Part shown: piece by piece, positions 1 to 6,404 of the stretch
Layout: each line of letters opens with the position of its first letter
Numbering within the stretch: position 1 is the stretch's first letter
From: an uncultured Altererythrobacter sp.
Lineage (GTDB): Bacteria; Pseudomonadota; Alphaproteobacteria; Sphingomonadales; Sphingomonadaceae
Direction: 5' to 3'
Assembly (NCBI GenBank): GCA_946886175.1
Contig: CAMPIA010000072.1
Coordinates: 1-6,647 of the forward strand
Length of the DNA: 6,647 nt
Notes under the pieces: model-generated
The model's input: only the letters and a program-made list of their open reading frames with translations
The model's database searches: none
Told to the model about the DNA's origin: nothing
Made by a program: the position numbers and the translations under genes

Positions 1-687
1 GTTCCATTCCAGTTGCACATGCAGCCCGTCCCGCCCCCGGCGCTGGCGCAGCAGCCGCAGGTCGAACACCGGGTGTCCGGGCGCGTCGGCGGCCAGCGGG
101 GCGGAGGGTGCGCTCGCCACTTCCCAGCGGCTGTACGCGGCGCTCGGCATCGGCGCCGCGCCGCTGCGGACCATCAGCACCGTGGTCCCGCTGCGCTCGG
201 CTGCGAGCGCCAGCCGGCGCGAGGCGGTCAGGTCGAGCCGCGGCGCGCGGCCGTGCGCTTCCAGAACGACCGCGCCGGCCGCGCCATGGCGAACGCTCTC
301 GACCGCCGCGACGAGCAGACCCGCGATATCCGGCAGGTTCATCAGCAACACGGCATCCGGATCGACCCCCAGTTCGGCGAGACCCGGCGCATGAGGACAA
401 CCGCCCGATTTCCCGCCCGCGACCCGCAGCCACAGCAGTGGCCGCGCCGCCGCGCCGGCTATCGGGCAGGCCCGCGCGCCGAGCAGCAGGGCGAGCGCTG
501 TGGCCGCGCTCCTTTCCCCATCGGGCGCGGCGTAGAATTCATGCACCCCGCCGCGCCGCAACCCGCCATTGAGCCACACGTCGACCGCCTGAACTCCGAA
601 CGGCAGCAGACCAAGCGCCGGCCCTTCCGCATCGGACGGCGGAAGCGCTGCCACCGGGAGCATGCACAAGTTCGGCGAATCGGACAT
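1..687 (-). CDS. imuA: ImuA-family SOS mutagenesis protein (3' end cut by window edge)
   Basis: ImuA is a RecA-like accessory protein that acts with the Y-family-like ImuB and the polymerase DnaE2 in SOS-induced translesion synthesis. The minus strand is open for 229 codons from the ATG at 687 to the left edge with no stop. Recognisable family features in order: LPFGVQAVDVWLNGGL at residues 28-43 followed by GGVHEF (46-51); PHAPGLAELGVDPD around 99-111; LTASRRLALAAERSG at 153-167; SRWEVASAPSAP from 186; and RLLRQRRGRDG then LEW close to the edge. The position equivalent to the RecA Walker A loop (about 54-63, APDGERSAAT) lacks the GKT lysine, so classical ATP binding is doubtful. ImuA proteins are usually about 230-290 aa, so little is missing. 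imuB and dnaE2 would be expected beyond position 1. A second in-frame ATG at 663 is an alternative start. Confidence 0.93.
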   Translation of the reverse strand, partial: MSDSPNLCMLPVAALPPSDAEGPALGLLPFGVQAVDVWLNGGLRRGGVHEFYAAPDGERSAATALALLLGARACPIAGAAARPLLWLRVAGGKSGGCPHAPGLAELGVDPDAVLLMNLPDIAGLLVAAVESVRHGAAGAVVLEAHGRAPRLDLTASRRLALAAERSGTTVLMVRSGAAPMPSAAYSRWEVASAPSAPLAADAPGHPVFDLRLLRQRRGRDGLHVQLEWN

Positions 688-689
688 AT

Positions 690-704
690 GTTCCCATTAT
701 GTTC
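690..704. promoter_or_regulatory. LexA-binding SOS box of imuA
   Basis: The plus strand reads GTTC, seven bases, GTTC (minus strand GAACATAATGGGAAC). This exactly matches the direct-repeat operator GTTC-N7-GTTC known for alphaproteobacterial LexA. It lies two bases upstream of the ATG at 687 and overlaps the candidate -10 of imuA, so bound LexA would block transcription until DNA damage. The match to the consensus is seen directly; LexA binding is inferred from family knowledge and from the gene it precedes. Confidence 0.88.
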
Positions 705-723
705 CTATACCCTCAGGATGCAA
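696..723 (-). promoter_or_regulatory. Candidate sigma70-type promoter of imuA
   Basis: On the minus strand, TTGCAT (plus 718-723) and CATAAT (plus 696-701) are separated by 16 bases. The -10 lies inside the LexA box, as expected for an SOS-repressed promoter. Transcription would begin only about 7 bases downstream of the -10, almost at the ATG at 687. The mRNA would then be nearly leaderless, or translation would begin at the ATG at 663. Assigned by eye. Confidence 0.5.
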
Positions 724-855
724 GCCGACATTCGTCCAAGCGTGATGGGGGTGGAGAAGGGATAGTCGTATCACTCAGAGGCGAGCGGTTAGGCCGAGTC
801 GCCCCCCGTGCAGCTGCTACGTTAACTAAACGCTTAGCTAAAAATGCGTGCTGAT

Positions 856-884
856 TTGACACAGCATCCGGACTGCAAAAAACT
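856..884 (+). promoter_or_regulatory. Candidate promoter for the pilus operon
   Basis: A perfect -35 hexamer TTGACA (856-861) is followed after 17 bases by AAAACT (879-884), a poor -10 matching three of six consensus positions. The transcript would have a leader of about 200 bases before the pilin ATG. A second candidate -10, TTATAC at 980-985, lies nearer the gene but has no recognisable -35 at standard spacing. Neither can be preferred from sequence alone. Confidence 0.25.
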
Positions 885-900
885 CAAATGACGCAAAACC

Positions 901-911
901 TGCGAGTCGCA
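901..911. repeat. Short inverted repeat TGCGA-G-TCGCA, possible operator
   Basis: A perfect 5+1+5 dyad lies about 10 bases downstream of the predicted start site of the 856-884 promoter and immediately before the tandem repeat at 912-929. The position suits a regulator site, but no regulator gene is present in the window and the function is unknown. Confidence 0.35.
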
Positions 912-929
912 GAGTGTCAAGAGTCTCAA
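912..929. repeat. Tandem 9-bp near-repeat
   Basis: GAGTGTCAA (912-920) is followed directly by GAGTCTCAA (921-929), identical at eight of nine positions. Adjacent imperfect repeats upstream of an operon can be binding sites for a response regulator or similar factor; that role is inference here. Chance occurrence is possible at this length. Confidence 0.35.
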
Positions 930-1090
930 TTTCTAATGGGCAGCGGTTTCCCACTAGGCAGCAAAGTTAGATAGGTTAATTATACGCTTACCTTAGGGGG
1001 GACGGCCGCCAATGCGCGGCTTCACAAAACAAATAGGGTCGATCTCTCCCGAGGCGCTTGTGCCACATCGTCTTTAGAGGACCCGATACC

Positions 1091-1645
1091 ATGAAAAAGC
1101 TCGTACTGGCCGCCGTTGCGGTCGCCATGACCTCCACCGCCGCGCATGCCGCCGACTCGGATTCGAAGAACTTCCGGATTCGCGCCAACGTGCAGGACGA
1201 ATGCAGCGTCGAAGATCCCGACAACGTCAACTTCGGCAATCTCGCAATCGACCGTGCTCCTGGCTCGGAAGCGCTCACTCTGACCACGGCTTTCGACAAT
1301 GACTTCCAGGACATCTGGGTCAGCTGCAATTATGCTGCGGAAATTTCGCTGACTACCACCAACGGTGGCTTGGTGAATCAGGACGCGACCAACGACGGTC
1401 CCGACTCGGCCGATTTCACGGACGTGATCGAATACAACCTTTCGCTCCGTCCGTCCGACGGCACCGCGTTCCAGCCGGTCTTTCTCGTCACTGCCCAGGG
1501 CGTGAACACCCGCAGCACGGCGCAGACCGCTGCGTTCCACGATCAGGCGACTCTGCGCACCACGATCACCCAGGCGTTCAACCCGCTGCGTCCTCTTGCC
1601 GGCACCTACACCGACACGGCGACGGTTTCGGTCGGACCGGTCTGA
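1091..1645 (+). CDS. Spore coat U (SCPU) domain pilin, probable major subunit
   Basis: This is a secreted 184-aa protein resembling CsuA/B-type structural subunits of archaic chaperone-usher pili. The start at 1091 is chosen because an AGAGGA ribosome-binding site lies at 1076-1081 and the N-terminus MKKLVLAAVAVAM is a classic Sec signal peptide ending at AHA-A near residue 20; the upstream ATG at 1058 would spoil it. The mature protein has the family's Cys pair at C38 and C79 (FRIRANVQDEC, then FGNL, then IWVSC), which probably forms a disulfide. It also has the central IEYNLSLRPSDG and the C-terminal LAGTYTDTATVSV strand typical of SCPU pilins. It is the first gene of the cluster and is followed by a strong hairpin, as expected for the most abundant product. 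It could be a minor subunit instead, but no better major pilin is present. Confidence 0.87.
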   Translation: MKKLVLAAVAVAMTSTAAHAADSDSKNFRIRANVQDECSVEDPDNVNFGNLAIDRAPGSEALTLTTAFDNDFQDIWVSCNYAAEISLTTTNGGLVNQDATNDGPDSADFTDVIEYNLSLRPSDGTAFQPVFLVTAQGVNTRSTAQTAAFHDQATLRTTITQAFNPLRPLAGTYTDTATVSVGPV

Positions 1646-1659
1646 AAACCAGAACCTCG

Positions 1660-1698
1660 AAACGGGAAGGGAGGGGCTTGCCCTCCCTTCCTCGTTTT
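1660..1698 (+). terminator. Strong hairpin terminator or attenuator after the pilin gene
   Basis: GGAAGGGAGGG (1665-1675) pairs perfectly with CCCTCCCTTCC (1681-1691) around a 5-base loop. With one bulged T at 1692 the stem extends through CG and three A-T pairs, ending in TTTT at 1695-1698. It starts 14 bases after the pilin stop and lies about 100 bases before the chaperone start on the same strand. It probably ends most transcripts after the pilin gene and allows partial read-through into the assembly genes. The structure is seen directly; the attenuation is inferred. Confidence 0.85.
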
Positions 1699-1797
1699 GG
1701 ATGAGCGGGTCGATGGAATGGCTCGTTAACCGCAAGCAAGATAGATAGCTATTTGTCGCCCCGACGTGTGACGTCTGATGGGCGCGTGAGGGGGATT

Positions 1798-2583
1798 ATG
1801 TTCGGCAGATTGCTCGCACTGTGTGGGGCGCTGTGGCTGGCGATCGTGCCCTCTGTCGGGCACGCGGCGAGAGTTTCGCCGATGATCGTGGAGCTCGAGC
1901 CGCAAGGCCGTGGAGCCGTTGCCCGCATCGAACTCACCAACGACAGTGCGCGTGGCATACCCTACGAAGTGCAGATGATGCGGGGCGAGATATCGCCCGA
2001 GGGTGAATTGACTCTCACACCCGCCGACGAAGAGTTTCTTGTTTTCCCCGCCCAGGCGCTGGTCGAAAGCAAGTCCCAGCAGGTTTTCCGTGTGCAGTAC
2101 GTCGGGGAATCGGCGCTGGGTAAGTCGGAAATATATTACATGTCGATCAGGCAGATTCCGGTCGAGTTCGAACCGGGCGTCTCCCAGGTCCAGGTGGTGG
2201 TGAATTATAATGTCCTGACCAACGTGGTGCCCGATGGCGCTACTCCGGAACCCACGATCCGTTCGGCGGACTACGTCACCCGCACCGTCACCCGCACCGT
2301 CGAAGCCGAAAATGGCGATCCGATCGCGACGGAACAGCAGGTTTCCGGCATCCAGGTGGACGTCGGCAACGACGGCAACCGTTATTTCCTCGCCGGGCTT
2401 TCCGACTGGAAGATCACCGGCACGAAGGCGGATGGCCAGCCGTTCGAGCAAGCCTATTCCGGCGAGGACTTGTCCAAGATCATCGGCGTCGGGGTCGTCG
2501 CTCCGGGGAAGAATCGAATATTCCTTATTCCCAGTGAAGAACCGCTCGCAGATGGTTCGATCGCCGTTCAGATCGATCCCTGA
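1798..2583 (+). CDS. Periplasmic fimbrial chaperone (PapD/CsuC-like)
   Basis: The chaperone captures pilin subunits emerging from the Sec translocon, completes their fold by donor-strand complementation and delivers them to the usher. The product is 261 aa. The ATG at 1798 is chosen because GAGGGGG lies just upstream and a good signal peptide follows, cleaved after GHA near residue 23; a TTG at 1753 would add a poor N-terminus. The first Ig-like domain spans about 25-150, with RIELTND (43-49), a PxxxLVESKSQQVFRV strand (84-99) and the family signature IYYMSIRQIPV (112-122, like PapD YFNLREIPP). The second domain runs from about 155 to the end. By rough alignment the classical PapD anchors R8 and K112 fall on E32 and L140, which suggests a non-classical (archaic) chaperone. 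The mature protein has no cysteine. Its stop is two bases from the usher start. Confidence 0.9.
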   Translation: MFGRLLALCGALWLAIVPSVGHAARVSPMIVELEPQGRGAVARIELTNDSARGIPYEVQMMRGEISPEGELTLTPADEEFLVFPAQALVESKSQQVFRVQYVGESALGKSEIYYMSIRQIPVEFEPGVSQVQVVVNYNVLTNVVPDGATPEPTIRSADYVTRTVTRTVEAENGDPIATEQQVSGIQVDVGNDGNRYFLAGLSDWKITGTKADGQPFEQAYSGEDLSKIIGVGVVAPGKNRIFLIPSEEPLADGSIAVQIDP

Positions 2584-2585
2584 CA

Positions 2586-5075
2586 GTGAGCGGCGGGGGG
2601 CGTAAATCGCTGGCGCTGGGCAATGCTAGTCTAAGCGCGCTTGCGCTGGGTATGGTTTTCGCAGGCGCGCTGTTCCCGACGATGGCCGTCGCACAGCCGG
2701 ACGATGCTTCGGCACCGGCGCGAAGGACGATCATTTTTTCGGTCCCGCTCCAGTTCGGGCAGCAGGTTCTCGGCGACGTGCAGATCGAGGCCGGAGGCGA
2801 TGCGAACGTTCGGATCGATACCGTTTCACTGAGGAGCGAACTGTCGCTTCTGCTGAACGATGTCGGCAAGATCGCTCTCGATCAGGTCCTGATCGATCGC
2901 CCCTATGTGTCGCCTGGCGATCTGGCAGCGATCGGGATCGATCTTCGCTTCGACGAAGCGAGCCTGACCCTTGTGGTGGACGCCATTCGCCCGGATTACC
3001 GCCCGGTGCGATCACTGGGGCAGGCGACCGACGGACGAGCTCCGCTTGAACTGCCGACGCTCGATCCTGCGCACTTCAGTTCATACCTCAACATCAACGC
3101 CAATGCCGACTATCAGAGCCGCGACGGGTTGCGCCAACCCGACCTCTTTCTGAACGGCGCCACCCGTCTCGGTCGCTTCGTGCTGGAATATGACGGCGCC
3201 TTCACCGATCAGTTTGGCGAGGGGTATCGCTTTTATCGTCGCGGCGTGCGCGCGGTGTACGATCAACCCGAAAAAAACAGACGGTTCAGCGCTGGCGACT
3301 TGCGCGTCGCCAACTTGCCGATTCTGCGGACACCGTTCATCGGCGGCGTCGCGGTTGAAAAATCGCGGCGGATATTCGACCCTTTCCTGCCGGTTGCGCG
3401 CCTCGGCGGGCGCGAGATATTCCTCGACAGCGCGTCCACCGTCGAAGTGCTCATCAACGGTAGCCGCTATCAGACCTTTCAGCTCGACGCCGGACGCTAT
3501 GATCTCGCGAACTTGCCAGTGCAGCTCGGCGCCAATGACGTGCAACTGGTGGTCCGCGATTCGGCGGGGCGGCAACAGACGATTGCGCTCAATTATTTCT
3601 TCGAGCCCCTCGATTTACCCGCTGGCGAGGAAGAATACGCGCTGGCGGTGGGCGTCAGGGCGAACATTCTCGCCTTCGAAGCGGATTATACCGACGAACC
3701 GGCGCTTTCGGGCTTTTACCGCAAGGCACTTTCCGACACCTTCATCCTCGGGGGCGGTCTGCAGCTTTCTGAGAACCTCCAGGTGGCCGCGGTAACGACC
3801 ACCTTCGTGCCGCAGGTCATACCCGGCGCATTCGATATCGAGCTGGCGGCCAGCACTGGCGATGGCGGCACCGGCTATGCGGCGAGAGGCAACTACCGTT
3901 TCCGCTCGGCCGGTTCCTTTGCCACGGCCAAACAGTTGGCGGTCAACGTGGATTTCGAATCGCGCAACTTCCAGACCATTGCCGACATCATTCCGTCCAA
4001 CTTCGACCTCCTCAACGTCGGTGTAAGCTACTCACAAGGTCTAGGCGAGCGGACCTATCTGAGCGCAGGTGCGATCTATACCTACGCTTCGGGGCCGCTA
4101 CCCGATCGGTCGACGCTTTTCGCCGATGTCATCCATCGGCTGACCGATCGCCTGAGGATCACGGCGGGGCTCGAATATGGCAAGAGCACCTTCTTCGCCG
4201 ACGACTTCGGCGTCAGGCTTGGTATTTCCCTGGCGTTGGGCGGATCCACCCGCGCGACTGCGGATTACCGCAGCCGCACCGAAACCTTCCGCGCCAACTT
4301 GTCGCACGGCGGCGACAGCCACGTGGGCAGCATGGGTTACGATTTGGGCTTCACCGAAACGCGCGGGCAGACGAGCGCGGACGCCAGCGTCAACTACATC
4401 GGCAATCGGTTCGACGCCCGCGCGAGTGTTTTCACCGACGGTCCTTCGCTCGGGTCTTTGACCGATCAACAGGCCGTGCGTTTGCAGATCGGCACGTCGC
4501 TTGCCTACGCCGACGGAGCCTTCGGCATCGGTCGGCCGGTTGGGGATTCGTTCGCCGTCGTTCATCCGCATCCGGCGCTGGGCGACAGCGAGGTGATCGT
4601 CGGGCGCAGTCTCAGCGAGAACCGTTACGATGCCCGCAGCGGTCTGCTCGGGGGCGCGGTACAGGGCGATCTATCGTCCTACACGCGGCAGGACGTTCAG
4701 TATGACGTCGACGAACCGCGGCCCGGAGCCGATATCGGCGATGGCACCGTGCGGGTCGATCCGCCTTTCCGGTCGGGCTACAATATTCAGGTCGGCTCGG
4801 AATATTTCGTCAGCGCTACGGGATTCCTGGTTTCGGGGGGCGAGCCGGTTGCGCTCGCTGTCGGCACCGTCACTTCGCCGGGCGACGCGGGGTTCACGCC
4901 GATCACCTTCTTTACCAACTCGGTCGGTCGCTTCGCCATGCTCGGTCTGGCGCCGGGCAAGACCTATGAGGTGGTTCTGACTGAAAGCGGCAGACGCTTC
5001 ACGTTCCGCGTTCCCGACGGGGGCGAGGCGTTGTTCCAGATGGGACAAGTGGAAATCGAAGCAATAACGGAGTAG
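2586..5075 (+). CDS. Outer-membrane fimbrial usher (CsuD/FimD-like)
   Basis: The usher is the outer-membrane pore that polymerises chaperone-pilin complexes. The 829-aa length is normal for the family. Translation begins at a GTG two bases after the chaperone stop with no clear ribosome-binding site, so translational coupling is likely. The frame is closed by a TGA at 2535 upstream, and the next ATG (2652) would lose the basic RK of the signal peptide, which is probably cleaved after AVA near residue 36. Domains: N-terminal chaperone-binding domain about 48-140; beta-barrel from about 160, starting with SSYLNINANADYQ; plug domain about 275-345 with VEVLINGSRYQTFQLDAGRY and LGANDVQLVV; C-terminal domain from about 725, beginning DPPFRSGYNIQVGS and ending with VEIEAI. 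The whole protein contains no cysteine, unlike FimD-type ushers. Confidence 0.93.
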   Translation: MSGGGRKSLALGNASLSALALGMVFAGALFPTMAVAQPDDASAPARRTIIFSVPLQFGQQVLGDVQIEAGGDANVRIDTVSLRSELSLLLNDVGKIALDQVLIDRPYVSPGDLAAIGIDLRFDEASLTLVVDAIRPDYRPVRSLGQATDGRAPLELPTLDPAHFSSYLNINANADYQSRDGLRQPDLFLNGATRLGRFVLEYDGAFTDQFGEGYRFYRRGVRAVYDQPEKNRRFSAGDLRVANLPILRTPFIGGVAVEKSRRIFDPFLPVARLGGREIFLDSASTVEVLINGSRYQTFQLDAGRYDLANLPVQLGANDVQLVVRDSAGRQQTIALNYFFEPLDLPAGEEEYALAVGVRANILAFEADYTDEPALSGFYRKALSDTFILGGGLQLSENLQVAAVTTTFVPQVIPGAFDIELAASTGDGGTGYAARGNYRFRSAGSFATAKQLAVNVDFESRNFQTIADIIPSNFDLLNVGVSYSQGLGERTYLSAGAIYTYASGPLPDRSTLFADVIHRLTDRLRITAGLEYGKSTFFADDFGVRLGISLALGGSTRATADYRSRTETFRANLSHGGDSHVGSMGYDLGFTETRGQTSADASVNYIGNRFDARASVFTDGPSLGSLTDQQAVRLQIGTSLAYADGAFGIGRPVGDSFAVVHPHPALGDSEVIVGRSLSENRYDARSGLLGGAVQGDLSSYTRQDVQYDVDEPRPGADIGDGTVRVDPPFRSGYNIQVGSEYFVSATGFLVSGGEPVALAVGTVTSPGDAGFTPITFFTNSVGRFAMLGLAPGKTYEVVLTESGRRFTFRVPDGGEALFQMGQVEIEAITE

Positions 5076-5083
5076 AACGGGCC

Positions 5084-5965
5084 ATGCGCTTTCATATCGC
5101 GATCCTCGTCGCTGCCGGCACGTTTTTCGCTGCTGGGCCAGCTTACGCAGCTTGTCAGCCGGAGTTTTCCCAAGCCTCGCAAACCGTCACGCTCAATGCG
5201 GTCGAAATCGGCGCCGGCGAACAGGCTCGCGAGACCTTCCAGATTCGCGTTCGCAATCGTGGCGAAGATCAATGCCCTGCGACGATCCGCTTCGCCCGCG
5301 AACCTAGTGCGCCGCTCGATCCGAGCTTCGCCTATCAACTTGTCGCCGCAGCGCAGGTGATCGAAGTGCTGCCTGACGAAATCGCGGCGCCTGCACCGCG
5401 GAGCGACGTCTTCATTCCCGGCATCTCCGCGGGCGCCAGCAGCGTCGGCGTGCCGATACAGCTCACTCTGCCTACTGAATGGGGTATCGCAAGCGGGACG
5501 CGGAGAGAAACCCTGGTTCTCCTGCTGGTCGATGAGAACGAGAACGTCATCGACCGGATGCTGCTCCATATCAACATCACAATTCCGCCCACGGTTGAAC
5601 TTCGCATTGTCGGTGCGACCGGTTCGAACCGGGTTGTGGAAGTCGATCTCGGTAGCCTCGAGCCCGAGCAGATGAATTTCTCCGATCCGTTCGCTGCGCG
5701 GATCTGGAGCACGGCACCTTATACGGTGTCATTCGAATCGGAGAATCGCGGCGCGCTTGTCCACTCGAGTGCGTCCGATCGAATCCCCTATACGCTCGAG
5801 ATGGATGGTGCGGCGGTTGATCTCACCGGCGCGATACCCGTGTCCTTCGGCTCGCCGACCGGTTCGCTCGGCAACCTCCATCCGCTGCGGATTGTCGTCG
5901 CTCCGTTCACCGCGCGGGCGGGCGATTACGGGGATCGCGTTCGAGTGACCGTCACTGCAAGCTGA
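5084..5965 (+). CDS. Two-domain secreted tip-adhesin-like protein (CsuE position)
   Basis: This 293-aa protein is probably the tip subunit of the pilus, judged from its place as last gene after the usher (8 bases after its stop, behind GGAG) and its two-domain size. The signal peptide ends at AYA-A near residue 22. The N-terminal domain, about 23-165, has only two cysteines, C24 and C64 (DQC), likely disulfide-bonded, and shows no recognisable lectin or other receptor motif. The C-terminal half, about 170-293, looks pilin-like: VELRIVGA, IPYTLEMDG, and a final AGDYGDRVRVTVT strand that parallels the AGTYTDTATVSV end of the pilin at 1091. In CsuE-type subunits the second domain is assembled into the fibre and the first contacts the surface; the same is inferred here. 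Ligand unknown. A minor adaptor pilin is the alternative. Confidence 0.75.
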   Translation: MRFHIAILVAAGTFFAAGPAYAACQPEFSQASQTVTLNAVEIGAGEQARETFQIRVRNRGEDQCPATIRFAREPSAPLDPSFAYQLVAAAQVIEVLPDEIAAPAPRSDVFIPGISAGASSVGVPIQLTLPTEWGIASGTRRETLVLLLVDENENVIDRMLLHINITIPPTVELRIVGATGSNRVVEVDLGSLEPEQMNFSDPFAARIWSTAPYTVSFESENRGALVHSSASDRIPYTLEMDGAAVDLTGAIPVSFGSPTGSLGNLHPLRIVVAPFTARAGDYGDRVRVTVTAS

Positions 5966-5999
5966 GCAGAAGCGTTCGACGCTCAGACCGCGGTCAGCG
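5962..5999. terminator. Overlapping dyads between convergent genes, possible bidirectional terminator
   Basis: The two converging genes end 17 bases apart. Across their ends lie CTGAGC (5962-5967) pairing with GCTCAG (5981-5986), the alternative hairpin AGCGT-TCG-ACGCT (5971-5983), and the palindrome GACCGCGGTC (5986-5995). These structures compete with one another and none is followed by a T tract, so intrinsic termination is uncertain. Confidence 0.3.
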
Positions 6000-6396
6000 A
6001 AAAGCTCACGCTGATGGCTTCGACCAGCCTTACAGGCGTAATCGAAACAGGTACCGAGCCGTGTCGGGCACCATAGCGAAACGCGATCGCCGACAATCCC
6101 GAACCGTCGAGGCTGGCCTGTTGCGTGCCGTAATTCACGTCGACCGCCTCGTTCTCCGCGAGCGGTCGGTGACTGGCGAGAATTTGGAAGCCACGATTGC
6201 TGTTGCACGATTCGGCCACTTCGCCGACCACGATTCCGGAATTCGGATCGAGGAAGAAATCGTTCGCCTCAAGGTCGCAAGCCACTGGAATCGTGAGCGA
6301 AATGCGAAAGCCGCCCGAATCCGAGCCGCCCGCCTGGGCCGGTGCAGCAAATACTAGTCCACCAATCGCGGCAGAAAACAGGAAGAGCAATCGCAT
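5983..6396 (-). CDS. Small secreted pilin-like (SCPU-like) protein, convergent to the pilus operon
   Basis: This 137-aa protein starts at an ATG with GGAG seven bases upstream (plus 6404-6407). A signal peptide, MRLLFLFSAAIGGLVFA onwards, is probably cleaved after AQA at residue 22. The mature part of about 115 aa repeats the pilin pattern of the first gene of the cluster: FRISLTIPVAC (30-40) against FRIRANVQDEC, a second cysteine (C64, AESC) against VSC, then IAFRYG against IEYNLSLR, and a terminal beta-strand AISVSFSLTAV. The Cys spacing is shorter (24 against 41 residues) and the domain is smaller. It is probably an extra pilus subunit, perhaps an adaptor, terminator or alternative pilin, transcribed separately from the operon. 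A secreted protein unrelated to the fibre remains possible; the resemblance was judged by eye and is moderate. Confidence 0.72.
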   Translation of the reverse strand: MRLLFLFSAAIGGLVFAAPAQAGGSDSGGFRISLTIPVACDLEANDFFLDPNSGIVVGEVAESCNSNRGFQILASHRPLAENEAVDVNYGTQQASLDGSGLSAIAFRYGARHGSVPVSITPVRLVEAISVSFSLTAV

Positions 6397-6404
6397 CGTA
6401 GCAC

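Larger units (their letters stand above)
705..1090. other. Divergent intergenic region without a supported gene
   Basis: This stretch separates imuA (leftward) from the pilus cluster (rightward). From about 820 it is clearly more AT-rich than the flanking genes. No open frame here has both a ribosome-binding site and a plausible protein. It contains an imperfect hairpin at 780-803 (GGCGA and CGG pairing with CCG and TCGCC), a small dyad CTAA-ACGC-TTAG at 826-837, the palindrome TTAGCTAA at 834-841, a TTGACA at 856-861, the dyad and tandem repeat listed separately, and an AT-rich block TTAATTATAC at 976-985. ACGCTTA occurs at 830-836 and again at 984-990. It most likely carries the regulatory region of the pilin operon. 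Confidence 0.6.

Noticed and set aside
1..15. Second LexA-like box GTTC-N7-GTTG at the left edge
   Set aside because: The last base departs from the consensus and the site lies inside imuA coding sequence; probably chance.
13..765. Plus-strand open frame of 250 codons
   Set aside because: It lies opposite imuA, is rich in Arg, Pro and Gln, has no family resemblance, and runs through the LexA box. It is a high-GC shadow.
844..891. 15-codon frame beginning MRADLTQ in the intergenic region
   Set aside because: No ribosome-binding site, overlaps the candidate promoter, and is too short to judge; not supported as a gene or leader peptide.
1022..1735. Minus-strand open frame of 237 codons across the pilin gene
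   Set aside because: Antisense to a well-supported pilin with signal peptide and Cys pair, and it runs through the terminator hairpin. Its composition is shadow-like.
1726..2451. Minus-strand open frame of 241 codons across the chaperone gene
   Set aside because: Antisense to the chaperone, whose IYYMSIRQIPV signature fixes the coding strand; no recognisable protein.
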